Assembly (NCBI RefSeq): GCF_016107305.1
Contig: NZ_RCVR01000007.1
Location: 62,001 to 126,000 of the forward strand
Reading direction: 5' to 3'
Source of the DNA: Roseomonas sp. KE2513
GTDB lineage: Bacteria; Pseudomonadota; Alphaproteobacteria; Acetobacterales; Acetobacteraceae
Length of the DNA: 64,000 nt
Shown: positions 34,077-42,398 of the stretch, piece by piece
Layout: each line of letters begins with the position of its first letter
How positions within the stretch are numbered: the stretch's first letter is position 1
Made by a program: the position numbers and the translations under genes
The notes under the pieces: generated by a model
Told to the model about the DNA's origin: nothing
Seen by the model: only the letters and a program-made list of their open reading frames with translations
Databases searched by the model: none

Positions 34077-34961
34077 GTGATCATCAACGGCGAAGCCATG
34101 GTCACGCCGGCGGTGCTCGAGGCGATGGCCGGCACGAAGGACGCGCGCCTGCACGAGGTGACTACCGCGCTGGTTCGCCACCTGCACGCCTTCATCCGCG
34201 AGGTGAAGCCGACCGAGCAGGAATGGGAGTACGGCGTGGAGTTCCTCGGCCGGATTGGCCAGGCGAATAGCGCGGTGCACAACGAAGGCGTGCTCTTCTC
34301 GGACGCGGTCGGCGTCTCGACCCTCGTCTGCCTGCTGAACAACGGGGCGAACGGGTCCACCGAGACGGCCGCGGCGTTGCTCGGACCCTTTTGGCGCGAC
34401 AACTCGCCGGCCGTTCCGGATGGCGGCAGCATCGTGCGCGGGCCGACGCCGGGGCCGAAGCTTTTCGCCACCTGCCAGGTGCTCTCGGGTGGGGCGCCCG
34501 TGGCGGATGCCCGGGTGGATGTGTGGCATTCCTCGCCGGAGGGGGTCTACGAGAACCAGGACCCGAACATGGCCGACATGAACCTGCGCGGCCAATTCAG
34601 GACCGATGCGGAGGGGCGGTTCCGCTTCACCTCCGTCAAGCCCGCGGGTTACCCGGTGCCGACGGACGGGCCGACAGGCGACCTGCTGCGCGCCCAGGGC
34701 CGCCACCCCTTTCGCCCGGCGCACCTGCACTTCCTCATCCACAAGCCCGGCCTCAAGACACTGATCACCCAGGTTTTCGTGGACGACGACGAGCACCTGG
34801 AGAGCGACGTGGTCTTCGGCGTGACCCTGGCTCTGGTCGGTGGCTACAAGAAGGGCGAGGGGCCGGCGCCGGACGGGAGCGAGGGAGAGTGGTGGTCGCT
34901 CGACTATACCTTCCACATGGAGCCGGGTGACTCCCGCCTGCCGGTGCCGCCGATCCAATGA
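34077..34961 (+). CDS. Intradiol ring-cleavage dioxygenase, hydroxyquinol 1,2-dioxygenase-like
   Basis: A 294-residue Fe(III) dioxygenase that would open hydroxyquinol (or a catechol) to maleylacetate (or a muconate). An N-terminal helical dimerisation domain (about 1-95) precedes the catalytic beta domain. Fe ligands are Tyr158 (EGVYENQ), Tyr192 (PAGYPVP), His216 and His218 (RPAHLHFLIH). The GTG at 34077 has GGGAGGG six bases upstream; an ATG at 34062 is too close to its own purine tract. First gene of an operon with SDR, BKACE, MDR, cupin and Bug genes. Maleylacetate reductase, the expected next enzyme, is 17 kb away. Confidence 0.9.
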   Translation: MIINGEAMVTPAVLEAMAGTKDARLHEVTTALVRHLHAFIREVKPTEQEWEYGVEFLGRIGQANSAVHNEGVLFSDAVGVSTLVCLLNNGANGSTETAAALLGPFWRDNSPAVPDGGSIVRGPTPGPKLFATCQVLSGGAPVADARVDVWHSSPEGVYENQDPNMADMNLRGQFRTDAEGRFRFTSVKPAGYPVPTDGPTGDLLRAQGRHPFRPAHLHFLIHKPGLKTLITQVFVDDDEHLESDVVFGVTLALVGGYKKGEGPAPDGSEGEWWSLDYTFHMEPGDSRLPVPPIQ

Positions 34962-35698
34962 GCACTCTCAACGGGAAGATTGCGGTCATCCTCGGTGGCT
35001 CCGGGGGGATCGGCGCGGCGACGGCCAGGGTGCTGGCCGAGGCCGGCGCCTCCGTGATCGTCAGCTATCGCGGGCAGGAGGCAGCGGCGCGCGCGCTGGT
35101 CACCTCTTTGCCGGGAAGTGGGCATGACGCCCGCCCGGCCTCGATGGAGGACCGGGCCTCGATCGAGGCGCTGGCGGCGGATGTGGCCCGCAGCCACGGC
35201 CGCTGCGACGTGCTGGTGAACAGCGCGGGCTTCACGCGGGCCATCGCCCATACCGACCTGGATGCGCTGGACGACGAGTTCCTCGATTCCATGTGGCGCG
35301 TGAACTGGCGCGGCCCGCTCTCCGCCGTGCGGGCCTTCCGCCCGCTGCTGGAGGAGTCGGAGGGGCTGGTCGTGAACATCTCCTCCATCGGGGGGCTGAA
35401 CGGATCGGGCTCCAACCTCGCCTACGCCGCGGTGAAGGCAGCAACGGACAGCCTGACGAAGTCGCTCGCCCGGGCGCTCGCGCCGAAGGTGCGGGTGATG
35501 TCCGTCTCCCCCGGCGTGGTGGAGACGGGCTTCGTGCCAGGGCGGGGGCCGGAGGCGAACGCGAAGATCGCGCCCTCCATTCCGCTGAAGCGCGTCGCGC
35601 AGCCGGAGGACGTGGCGAATGCCGTCCTCGCCTGCGCGACGCTTCTCACCTATTCCACGGGATCGCTGATCCTCGTCGACGGAGGGCGTGCGCTTTGA
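34958..35698 (+). CDS. SDR-family NAD(P)-dependent oxidoreductase
   Basis: A 246-residue short-chain dehydrogenase. Cofactor loop ILGGSGGIGAATARVLAEAG, NSAGF, catalytic Ser in VVNISSIGG, and Tyr/Lys in LAYAAVKAATDS; ends with SLILVDGGRAL. The start overlaps the dioxygenase stop (ATGA). Context suggests it oxidises a hydroxy acid to the keto acid used by the following BKACE enzyme; this is inference. Confidence 0.92.
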   Translation: MSTLNGKIAVILGGSGGIGAATARVLAEAGASVIVSYRGQEAAARALVTSLPGSGHDARPASMEDRASIEALAADVARSHGRCDVLVNSAGFTRAIAHTDLDALDDEFLDSMWRVNWRGPLSAVRAFRPLLEESEGLVVNISSIGGLNGSGSNLAYAAVKAATDSLTKSLARALAPKVRVMSVSPGVVETGFVPGRGPEANAKIAPSIPLKRVAQPEDVANAVLACATLLTYSTGSLILVDGGRAL

Positions 35699-35703
35699 GA
35701 TCC

Positions 35704-36579
35704 ATGCGCGACGAGGTCTTCATCACCTGCGCGGTGACGGGCAACCTGACCACGCGGGAGCAGCATCCGGAGCTGCCGGTGACGCCGGAGGAGATCGCCA
35801 ACGCCGCCCTCGCCGCGGCGGAGGAGGGGGCGGCCGTCGTCCACCTGCACGTGCGCGACCCCGCGACGGGCAAGCCGAGCATGGAGCTGGAATACTACAA
35901 GGACGTGGTCGCGCGCATTCGCGGCCGCAACAAGGACCTCATCATCAATCTCACCACCGGCCCCGGTGGCCGTTTCGTGGTGGGTGAGGAAGATCCGAAG
36001 ATCGCCGGTCCCGGCACGACGCTGACCACGCCGGAGATCCGCACGGCGCATATCACCGCGCTGCGTCCGGATATCGCGACGCTCGACCTGAACACGATGA
36101 ACTCGGGGCGCGAGGTGGTAATCAACACGCCCCGCAACGTGCGCCGCATGGCGGCTTTCCTGCGGGAAGCCGGGGCGGTGCCGGAGATCGAGCTGTTCGA
36201 TTCCGGCGATATCGCCCTCATGCGCGACATGCTGGCCGATGGCAGCCTGGCGGCGCCGGCGCTCACCTCCTTCGTCATGGGCGTGAAGTACGGCTTCCAG
36301 CCCTCGCCCGAGACGGTGATCTACGCGCGCAACCTTCTGCCGGCGGACGCGCAGTTCACCGCCATCGGCATCGGGCGCAGCGCCTTCCCGATGGTCGCGC
36401 AATCGATCATCGCCGGCGGCCACGCGCGCGTCGGGCTGGAGGACGCGACGATGATCGCGCGCGGCGTTCTCGCCCCCTCCAACGCCGCCATGGTCGAGAA
36501 GGCTCGGCGAATGGTGGAGGATCTCGGACCGCGCGTCGTCGGGCCTGCCCGCGCGCGCGAAATCATCGGCCTTTCCTGA
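35704..36579 (+). CDS. BKACE (DUF849) beta-keto acid cleavage enzyme, copy 1
   Basis: A 291-residue TIM-barrel enzyme. BKACE proteins condense a beta-keto acid with acetyl-CoA and release acetoacetate plus a new CoA ester, using a zinc site. Visible signatures: EVFITCAVTGNLTTREQHPE, PVTPEEIANAALAAAEEGAA, VVHLHVRDPATGKPS (His-X-His), NLTTGPGG and GGHARVGLEDATMIARG. ATG at 35704 lies 6 bp after the SDR stop. Paralogue of the gene at 55378. Specificity among known BKACE substrates (3-keto-5-aminohexanoate, dehydrocarnitine and others) cannot be read here. Confidence 0.93.
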   Translation: MRDEVFITCAVTGNLTTREQHPELPVTPEEIANAALAAAEEGAAVVHLHVRDPATGKPSMELEYYKDVVARIRGRNKDLIINLTTGPGGRFVVGEEDPKIAGPGTTLTTPEIRTAHITALRPDIATLDLNTMNSGREVVINTPRNVRRMAAFLREAGAVPEIELFDSGDIALMRDMLADGSLAAPALTSFVMGVKYGFQPSPETVIYARNLLPADAQFTAIGIGRSAFPMVAQSIIAGGHARVGLEDATMIARGVLAPSNAAMVEKARRMVEDLGPRVVGPARAREIIGLS

Positions 36580-36593
36580 GGGATTCACGAGAC

Positions 36594-37598
36594 GTGTCAG
36601 CTTCCCTCAAGCCCGGGCGCCGCAGCGGCCCGGGGCTGCGTATCGAGACCAAGGCCGCAGGGCCAAAGGACCTCGGCCTTTCACATGCCGAGGTTTCGCC
36701 CGAGTTGCCGCCCGGCTGGTGCCTCGTCGAGGTCGCGGCGGCCGGGGTCAATCCTTCCGACGTGAAGGCTCTCCTGGGCGTCATGCCCAAGGCGGTCTTC
36801 CCGCGCACGCCCGGCCGCGATTTCGCGGGGCGCGTGGTGGAGGGGCCGGCGGAGTTGATCGGCCTTGAGGTCTGGGGTTCGGGCGGCGATGTCGGCATCT
36901 CGCGGGACGGCAGCCATGCCAGCCTGCTTGCCCTGCCGCCTGACGCGGTCTTCGCCAAGCCGAAGAATCTATCCATGCAGCAGGCGGCGGCGATCGGTGT
37001 GCCCTTCGTCACCGCCGAGGTCGGCTTCCGCGAGGCGGGCGGCGTGAAAGCGGGGCAGGTGGTGCTCGTGCTCGGCGCCAATGGCCGCGTCGGGCAGGCG
37101 GCCTGCCGCATCGCGCACGCGGCGGGCGCGCGGGTCTTCGCGGGCGTGCGGCGGCCCGGCATCGCGGTCGAGGGTGCCGAGGCGGTCTTCGACAGCGAGA
37201 CGGGCGACGTGGCCGCGGCCGTGCGCGAGGCTACGAAGGGCCATGGCGCCGATCTCGTCTTCAACTGCGTCGGCTCGCCCTGGTTCGCGGCGGGCAATGC
37301 GGCGATGGCGCATGGAGCGACGCAGATCTTCATCGCGACGCTCGACCGCGCCGTCCCCTTCGACATCTTCCTCTTCTATCGCGGGCAGCACCGCTATGTC
37401 GGTGTGGACACGCTCGCGCTCTCGGCCGCCGAGACGGGCGCCGTGCTGGAAGCGCTGCGGCCGGGCTTCGAGTCAGGCGCGCTGACGCCCTACGAGATCG
37501 AACCGGACTTCGTCTTCCCGCTCTCCCGCGCCGAGGAGGCATATCGCATCGTGCTCGGCGGTGCGCCGCAGCGCGTGCTGCTGGAGATGGGCGCGTGA
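36594..37598 (+). CDS. Zinc-independent MDR-family alcohol dehydrogenase/quinone oxidoreductase-like
   Basis: A 334-residue medium-chain dehydrogenase. The GroES-like N-terminal domain (CLVEVAAAGVNPSDVKALLG, TPGRDFAGRVVEG) is followed by a Rossmann domain with VVLVLGANGRVGQAACRIAH. The catalytic-zinc Cys/His pair of classical alcohol dehydrogenases is missing, which places it with the quinone-oxidoreductase or crotonyl-type branch. GTG start at 36594, 14 bp after the BKACE stop; its stop overlaps the cupin GTG. Substrate unknown. Confidence 0.88.
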   Translation: MSASLKPGRRSGPGLRIETKAAGPKDLGLSHAEVSPELPPGWCLVEVAAAGVNPSDVKALLGVMPKAVFPRTPGRDFAGRVVEGPAELIGLEVWGSGGDVGISRDGSHASLLALPPDAVFAKPKNLSMQQAAAIGVPFVTAEVGFREAGGVKAGQVVLVLGANGRVGQAACRIAHAAGARVFAGVRRPGIAVEGAEAVFDSETGDVAAAVREATKGHGADLVFNCVGSPWFAAGNAAMAHGATQIFIATLDRAVPFDIFLFYRGQHRYVGVDTLALSAAETGAVLEALRPGFESGALTPYEIEPDFVFPLSRAEEAYRIVLGGAPQRVLLEMGA

Positions 37599-37951
37599 AC
37601 GTCACCCGGCTGGCCGATGCCCCCGCCTACCAGGCGCCCGGGCATTTCGACATGCGCATGCTCCGCCTGCAGGGCCGCGAGGCCGGGCCGGCGGAGAGCC
37701 TCTGGCTCGGTCTCTCCTGGCTGCTGCCGGGCGGGCACACCACGCTCGACGCTTCGCCGGTGGAGAAGCACTACGTGGTGGTAGAGGGCGAGTTGACGAT
37801 CATTGCGGAGCGCGATGGCGTGAAGGAGGAGGCGACGCTCGGCCGCCTTGATTCCTGTCGTATCGCGCCGGGTGAGGGGCGGCAGCTTGAGAACCGGACG
37901 AACCGGCCAGCGGCCGTGGTCTTGGCCATGCCTTTCGCGCCGCCTGCCTGA
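37595..37951 (+). CDS. Small cupin-domain protein, copy 1
   Basis: A 118-residue single-domain cupin starting GTG at 37595 (GTGA overlap with the upstream stop). Conserved pieces: FDMRMLRLQGREAGPAES, LSWLLPGGHTTLDASPVEKH, YVVVEGELTI, LDSCRIAPGEGRQLEN. The metal-binding His set of motif 1 is only partly present (HTTLDASPVEKHYVVVEGE). It is clearly paralogous to the cupin at 48665, and both sit in BKACE operons, so they probably do the same accessory job. Function unknown. Confidence 0.88.
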   Translation: MNVTRLADAPAYQAPGHFDMRMLRLQGREAGPAESLWLGLSWLLPGGHTTLDASPVEKHYVVVEGELTIIAERDGVKEEATLGRLDSCRIAPGEGRQLENRTNRPAAVVLAMPFAPPA

Positions 37952-37978
37952 ACGAGCAGGTCTGAAGGAGGAAGAAGA

Positions 37979-38968
37979 ATGAACGTCCGATCCATCCTCA
38001 CCCGACTGTCGGGTGGCCTTGCGGCGGTCCTGCTGCTCCTACCGGGAGCCCAGGCGCAGGGGCGCTTTCCCGATCGCACCATCACCATCATCGTGCCTTT
38101 CGCGGCCGGCGGCCCGACCGACGTGGTGGCGCGCCAGCTCGGCGAGGCGATGGGGCGCGACCTCGGTGTCTCCGTCGTAGCCGAGAACGTGACGGGCGCG
38201 GGTGGCACGATCGGCGGGCAGCGCGTCGCGCAGTCCCGGCCGGACGGCTACACGCTGCTGCTCGGCAATATCGGTGTCGCGACGGCACCCACCCTCTACC
38301 GCAACCTGCCCTATGACGTGCTGAAGTCCTTCGACACGGTTGGCCTCATCACGCCCGTGCCGATGACGCTGGTCGCCCGCCCGAACATCCCGGCGGCGAA
38401 CCTGCCGGAGCTCGTCGCTTGGCTGAAGCGGCCGGGAGCAGAGGTGAATATCGGGCATGCAGGCCTCGGCTCCGCCAGCCATCTCTGCGCAACGCTGCTG
38501 CGCTCACTGCTCCAGACACCGATGACGCCGATCGCCTTCCGCGGCACGGCACCGATCATGACGGAGCTGATGGCGGGCCGCCTGGACCTGACCTGCGACC
38601 AGACGACCAATACGGTGCCCTATATCCAGGACAACCGCGTCCGCGCCTTCGCCGCCACCACCGAGCAGCGCCTGCCCGCCCTGCCCAACCTGCCCACCGC
38701 CGCCGAGGGCGGGCTGCCCGGGCTGACGGTGACGGTGTGGCACGGCTTCTACGTCGCTGCCGGCACGCCGCGCCCGATCATCGACCGCCTTTCCCAGGCA
38801 CTGCGCGCCGCGCTGGCGGACGACAAGGTGGTAACCCGCTTCGCGGAGCTGGCGACGACGCCGGAGCCCGCCGAGCGCGCGACGCCCGAGGCGCACCGCG
38901 CGCTTCTTGAAGCCGAGGTCGCCCGCTGGCGCCCGATCATCCAGTCCGCCGGCGAATACGCGGACTGA
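37979..38968 (+). CDS. Bug/TctC-family periplasmic solute-binding protein
   Basis: A 329-residue exported protein. Signal peptide MNVRSILTRLSGGLAAVLLL ending GAQAQG; then RTITIIVPFAAGGPTDVVAR, VVAENVTGAGGTIGGQRVAQ, NIGHAGLGSASHLCATLL, IAFRGTAPIMTELMAGRLDL and WHGFYVAAGTPRPIIDRL. GGAGGAAGAAGA precedes the ATG. It is the last gene of the dioxygenase/BKACE operon and is followed by an 11-bp hairpin. Likely receptor for that operon's substrate. Confidence 0.94.
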   Translation: MNVRSILTRLSGGLAAVLLLLPGAQAQGRFPDRTITIIVPFAAGGPTDVVARQLGEAMGRDLGVSVVAENVTGAGGTIGGQRVAQSRPDGYTLLLGNIGVATAPTLYRNLPYDVLKSFDTVGLITPVPMTLVARPNIPAANLPELVAWLKRPGAEVNIGHAGLGSASHLCATLLRSLLQTPMTPIAFRGTAPIMTELMAGRLDLTCDQTTNTVPYIQDNRVRAFAATTEQRLPALPNLPTAAEGGLPGLTVTVWHGFYVAAGTPRPIIDRLSQALRAALADDKVVTRFAELATTPEPAERATPEAHRALLEAEVARWRPIIQSAGEYAD

Positions 38969-38986
38969 GTTAATAGCCTTTTCAAG

Positions 38987-39015
38987 GCGCCGCGGGCCGC
39001 GCCCGCCCGCGGCGC
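38987..39015 (+). terminator. 11-bp GC hairpin after the Bug gene
   Basis: GCGCCGCGGGC (38987-38997) pairs perfectly with GCCCGCGGCGC (39005-39015) around a 7-nt loop, 18 bp after the Bug stop and 31 bp before the amidohydrolase ATG. There is no T-run after it, so it may be a weak terminator or attenuator between the two genes. Confidence 0.5.
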
Positions 39016-39046
39016 TTACCAACAAAGGGCGCAGGAGAACGCGTCC

Positions 39047-40495
39047 ATGACCCCGTCCCGCCGTGCGCTGCTGGGCGCCGTGCCCGCTGCCGGCCTCGTC
39101 GCCAGCCTTCCCGCCGCTGCCCAAGGCAACGCGCCTGCCCTTGATCCCGCCCGGCCGGTGCTCATCCGCGGTGCCGTCGTCGTCACGATGGATCCCTCGG
39201 TGCCCGATCTGCCGGCCGGCGACATCCTCGTGCGGGATGGCGCCATTGCCGCCGTCGGGCGCGACCTGCCGCAGCCCGAGGGCGCGCAGGTGGTGGATGG
39301 CGTGGGGCGGATCGCCATCCCCGGTCTCGTGAACGCCCATATTCATCTAGGCCAGGCGCTGCAGCGCGGCATGTCCGGCGACCAGACGCTCGCGCAGTAT
39401 TTCGGCACGGTGGTCGCAAAGCGATCCTCCCGCCTCACGGCGGACGACCTGCGCGCGGCGGATTATGCGGGATGCCTCGAGCTTCTCTCGGCCGGCGTGA
39501 CCACGGTGCTGGACTGGAGCCGTGAGACGACCAGTTCCGCGCACGCGGACGCCGCGCTGGACGCCTTTGAGAAATCTGGCATCCGCGCCGTCTTCGCCTA
39601 CGGGCTGGCGGGGTCAGGCGCTGGCAGCACCACCAGCGCGAACAGCCCCGAGGCGGTTTCCGCCGATATCCGCCGCCTGCGCGCGGGCCGCATGGCCTCA
39701 CCTGGCCGGGTGCGGCTGGCGCTGGCCATGCGCGGACCGGACTTCTCCTCGCTGGAGGAGACGGAGAGCGACCTTCGTCTCGCGCGCGACCTCGACCTTC
39801 TGGTGCAGTTCCACGCGGGTGCCCCGGTCTATGCCGAGCGCAAGCGGCGCAGCATCGCCGCGCTGCACGAGAAGGGATTGCTGAACTCACGCATCAGCCT
39901 CGCCCATGCCAACGACCTGGACGAGGACGAGTACAAGATGCTGGCGGATGCCGGCGGCAGCACCGTCTCCACGCCGGAGGTGGAGATGCAGATGGGGCAC
40001 GGCTTCCCCGCCGCCCCGCGCATGCAGCGAGCAGGCGGCGCGGTGGGCATCGGCAGCGATATCTCGGCTGGGGTGGGGGGTGATGTCTTCACCCAGACGC
40101 GGATCGCGCTCGCGGCCGCGCGGGGCTTGGCCAATGCCGAGGCAATCCGTGCCGGGGCGCCGCTCCGGGCTGTCGCCTTCACCACGCGGCAGGCGCTGGG
40201 CTGGGCAACGCTCGGCGGGGCACGTGCGGCTGGGTTGGGCGACGTCACGGGCAGCCTGACGCCTGGCAAGCGCGCCGATATCGTTCTGCTGCGGGCGGAC
40301 ACGGTCGGCACCTCGCCCGTGCTCGACCCTATCTCCTCCGCCCTCCTGCAGTGCGGGGCAGGGGCCGTTGATCTCGTGATGGTGGACGGGCGCATCCTGA
40401 AGCGCGACGGGCGCCTGCTGCACGCCGACGCCGAGGCGGCCGCGGCGAATGCGCGCAGCCGCGCCGCCGGCCTGGAGGCCCGCGCCGCGGGCTGA
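39047..40495 (+). CDS. Exported amidohydrolase (AtzA/TrzN/cytosine-deaminase-like)
   Basis: A 482-residue metal-dependent hydrolase of the ATZ/TRZ group. Metal ligands: His98 and His100 in NAHIHLGQ, His in VQFHAGAPV, His in SLAHANDLDE, and Asp338 in GIGSDISAG. The C-terminal composite-domain return is SLTPGKRADIVLLRAD. Unusually, the N-terminus MTPSRRALLGAVPAAGLVAS is a twin-arginine-like signal, so the enzyme should act in the periplasm. It removes amino groups from, or opens, N-heterocycles or guanidino-type compounds; the substrate is unknown. Convergent with mcd. Confidence 0.88.
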   Translation: MTPSRRALLGAVPAAGLVASLPAAAQGNAPALDPARPVLIRGAVVVTMDPSVPDLPAGDILVRDGAIAAVGRDLPQPEGAQVVDGVGRIAIPGLVNAHIHLGQALQRGMSGDQTLAQYFGTVVAKRSSRLTADDLRAADYAGCLELLSAGVTTVLDWSRETTSSAHADAALDAFEKSGIRAVFAYGLAGSGAGSTTSANSPEAVSADIRRLRAGRMASPGRVRLALAMRGPDFSSLEETESDLRLARDLDLLVQFHAGAPVYAERKRRSIAALHEKGLLNSRISLAHANDLDEDEYKMLADAGGSTVSTPEVEMQMGHGFPAAPRMQRAGGAVGIGSDISAGVGGDVFTQTRIALAAARGLANAEAIRAGAPLRAVAFTTRQALGWATLGGARAAGLGDVTGSLTPGKRADIVLLRADTVGTSPVLDPISSALLQCGAGAVDLVMVDGRILKRDGRLLHADAEAAAANARSRAAGLEARAAG

Positions 40496-40502
40496 GAGAG
40501 GT

Positions 40503-40524
40503 GGCCGGGGGCTGCTCCCCGGCC
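40503..40524. terminator. Bidirectional hairpin terminator
   Basis: GGCCGGGG-GCTGCT-CCCCGGCC, an 8-bp perfect stem between the convergent amidohydrolase and mcd stops, 7 bp and 1 bp from them. No T-run. Position supports termination of both genes. Confidence 0.55.
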
Positions 40525-40525
40525 C

Positions 40526-42178
40526 CTAGTTCACGCGGCCGAGCAGCCCGCGCGCGATCACCTGGGCCTGGATCTCCGCCGCGCCTTCGAAGATCGACAG
40601 GATGCGGGCGTCGCAGAGTACCCGGCTGATCGGGTACTCGATGGCGTATCCGTTGCCGCCATGGATCTGCAGCGCCGCGTCCGCGTTCGACCAGGCGACG
40701 CGCGCGGCCAGCAGCTTCGCCATGCCGGCCTCCACGTCGCAGCGGCGGCCGGCGTCCTTCTGGCGGGCGGCGAAGTAAGAGAGCTGGCGCGCCATCATCG
40801 TTTCCGCCGCCATCCAGGCGAGCTTCGCGTGCACGCGCGGGAAGGCGAGAATGGGCTTGCCGAACTGGGCGCGGCTGCTGGCGTAGGCGGTGCCGAGCTC
40901 GAGCGCGTTCTGCGCGACGCCGAGCGCGCGGGCGGCGGTCTGGATGCGCGCGCTCTCGAAGGTCTCCATGAGCTGCTTGAAGCCCTGGCCCTCCACGCCG
41001 CCGAGCAGGGCGGAGGCGGGAACCTCGAAGCCGTCGAAGCCGATCTCGTACTCCCGCATGCCGCGATAGCCGAGGACGTGGATTTCGGCGCCGCTCATGC
41101 CGGGGGCGGGGAAGGGGTCTTCCTCCATGCCGCGCGGCTTCTCGGCCAGCAACATGGACAGGCCCTTGTAGCCCGAGCCCGGCGCGCCCGTGCGGACGAG
41201 AAGCGTCATCAAGTCGGAGCGGGAGCCATGGGTGATCCAGGTCTTTGCGCCGTGGATGCGGTAGGTGTCGCCCTCGCGCACCGCGCGCGTGCGGAGGCTG
41301 CCGAGATCGGAGCCGGTGTCAGGCTCGGTGAAGACGGCGGTCGGCAGGATTTCGCCGGAGGCAATGAGGGGCAGCCAGCGCGCCTTCTGCTCCTCTGTGC
41401 CGCCGAGGCGGATCAGCTCCGCCGCGATCTCGGAGCGCGTGCCGAGGGATCCGACGCCCAGATAGGCGCCGCTCAGCGCCTCCGAAACAAGGCACATGGC
41501 GACCTTGCCGAGGCCGAGCCCGCCGAATTCCTCTGGCACGGTCAGGCCGAAGACGCCCATCTCCGCGAGCTTGCGCACGACAGGCATGGGGATAAGCGCG
41601 TTCCCCTGATGCCACTCCTGCGCATGAGGAGCGATCTCGGCGGCGGCGAAGCGGAGGAACTCGCCGCGCGTCGCCTCCAGCAACTCGTCCTCCAGCGCGA
41701 GCGCGCCGAAGCGGCCCTCGGAGACGGCGGTGGCGAGGGAGAGGCGCGCGGCGTCGAGGGCGGCGGGATCGGAGAGGGCCATCAGGCTGGGCCGGAGGGC
41801 TTCCAGCCGCGGCTCCGGCACGCCCATGTCGTGCGGGCGGACGATCTCGGCCTGACTCATCGGGATTCCGCCCACGAGTTGCGCGCCGTACTCCGCGAAG
41901 CCGAGGCGGAGGATAGCCGCCTCCACCTCACCGAAGGCGCCAACGGCCTCCAGCCGTCGTGCCCAGGCGAGGGACTGGCGCAGCGCCTCGACATAGGTGG
42001 CCTGCCAGGCAAGGCCGTGGGCGGCGAACTGCGCGGCTTCCAACCGGGCGGGATCGGCCCGGCCTTCAGGGGCAAGGGTGGCGCCCAGCGCGGCGCGGGT
42101 GGCCTCGTGCAGCCGTTCGGCCGCTTCCAGCAGGGCGGCGCAGCCCTCCACCAGGGCGGGGGCGGGATGGTCCAGCAT
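40526..42178 (-). CDS. mcd: Methylsuccinyl-CoA dehydrogenase (ethylmalonyl-CoA pathway)
   Basis: A 550-residue FAD flavoprotein oxidising (2S)-methylsuccinyl-CoA to mesaconyl-CoA. It is longer than ordinary acyl-CoA dehydrogenases by an N-terminal extension of about 150 residues, a feature of Mcd. The core has TEPDTGSDLGSLRTRAVREG, KTWITHGSRSDLMTLLVRT, GAEIHVLGYRGMREYEIGFD, GGVEGQGFKQLMETFESARI, QIHGGNGYAIEYPISRVLCD and RILSIFEGAAEIQAQVIARG, as I recall for Rhodobacter Mcd. The ATG at 42176-42178 has GAGGAG about 8 bases upstream. Other ethylmalonyl-CoA pathway genes are not in the window. Confidence 0.82.
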   Translation of the reverse strand: MLDHPAPALVEGCAALLEAAERLHEATRAALGATLAPEGRADPARLEAAQFAAHGLAWQATYVEALRQSLAWARRLEAVGAFGEVEAAILRLGFAEYGAQLVGGIPMSQAEIVRPHDMGVPEPRLEALRPSLMALSDPAALDAARLSLATAVSEGRFGALALEDELLEATRGEFLRFAAAEIAPHAQEWHQGNALIPMPVVRKLAEMGVFGLTVPEEFGGLGLGKVAMCLVSEALSGAYLGVGSLGTRSEIAAELIRLGGTEEQKARWLPLIASGEILPTAVFTEPDTGSDLGSLRTRAVREGDTYRIHGAKTWITHGSRSDLMTLLVRTGAPGSGYKGLSMLLAEKPRGMEEDPFPAPGMSGAEIHVLGYRGMREYEIGFDGFEVPASALLGGVEGQGFKQLMETFESARIQTAARALGVAQNALELGTAYASSRAQFGKPILAFPRVHAKLAWMAAETMMARQLSYFAARQKDAGRRCDVEAGMAKLLAARVAWSNADAALQIHGGNGYAIEYPISRVLCDARILSIFEGAAEIQAQVIARGLLGRVN

Positions 42179-42398
42179 GGGGCGTCTCCTCGGCTTGCCC
42201 ATCATGTGGGGGCGGGTGTCGTGCCCGCATCGTGGCGCCGGTTCACCCTGACGGTCGAGAGGCGGGGCCGCCCTGCCTGGAGGGCCCCGCAACCGGGCCG
42301 GTGAGCAGGCGGATGCGTACAGGACCAAGTTGTCGCAAAATTCTTGCCATCAGCAGTGATTTACTGACTCTGGCAGCCAAGTGGAGGGGAACGGAACG

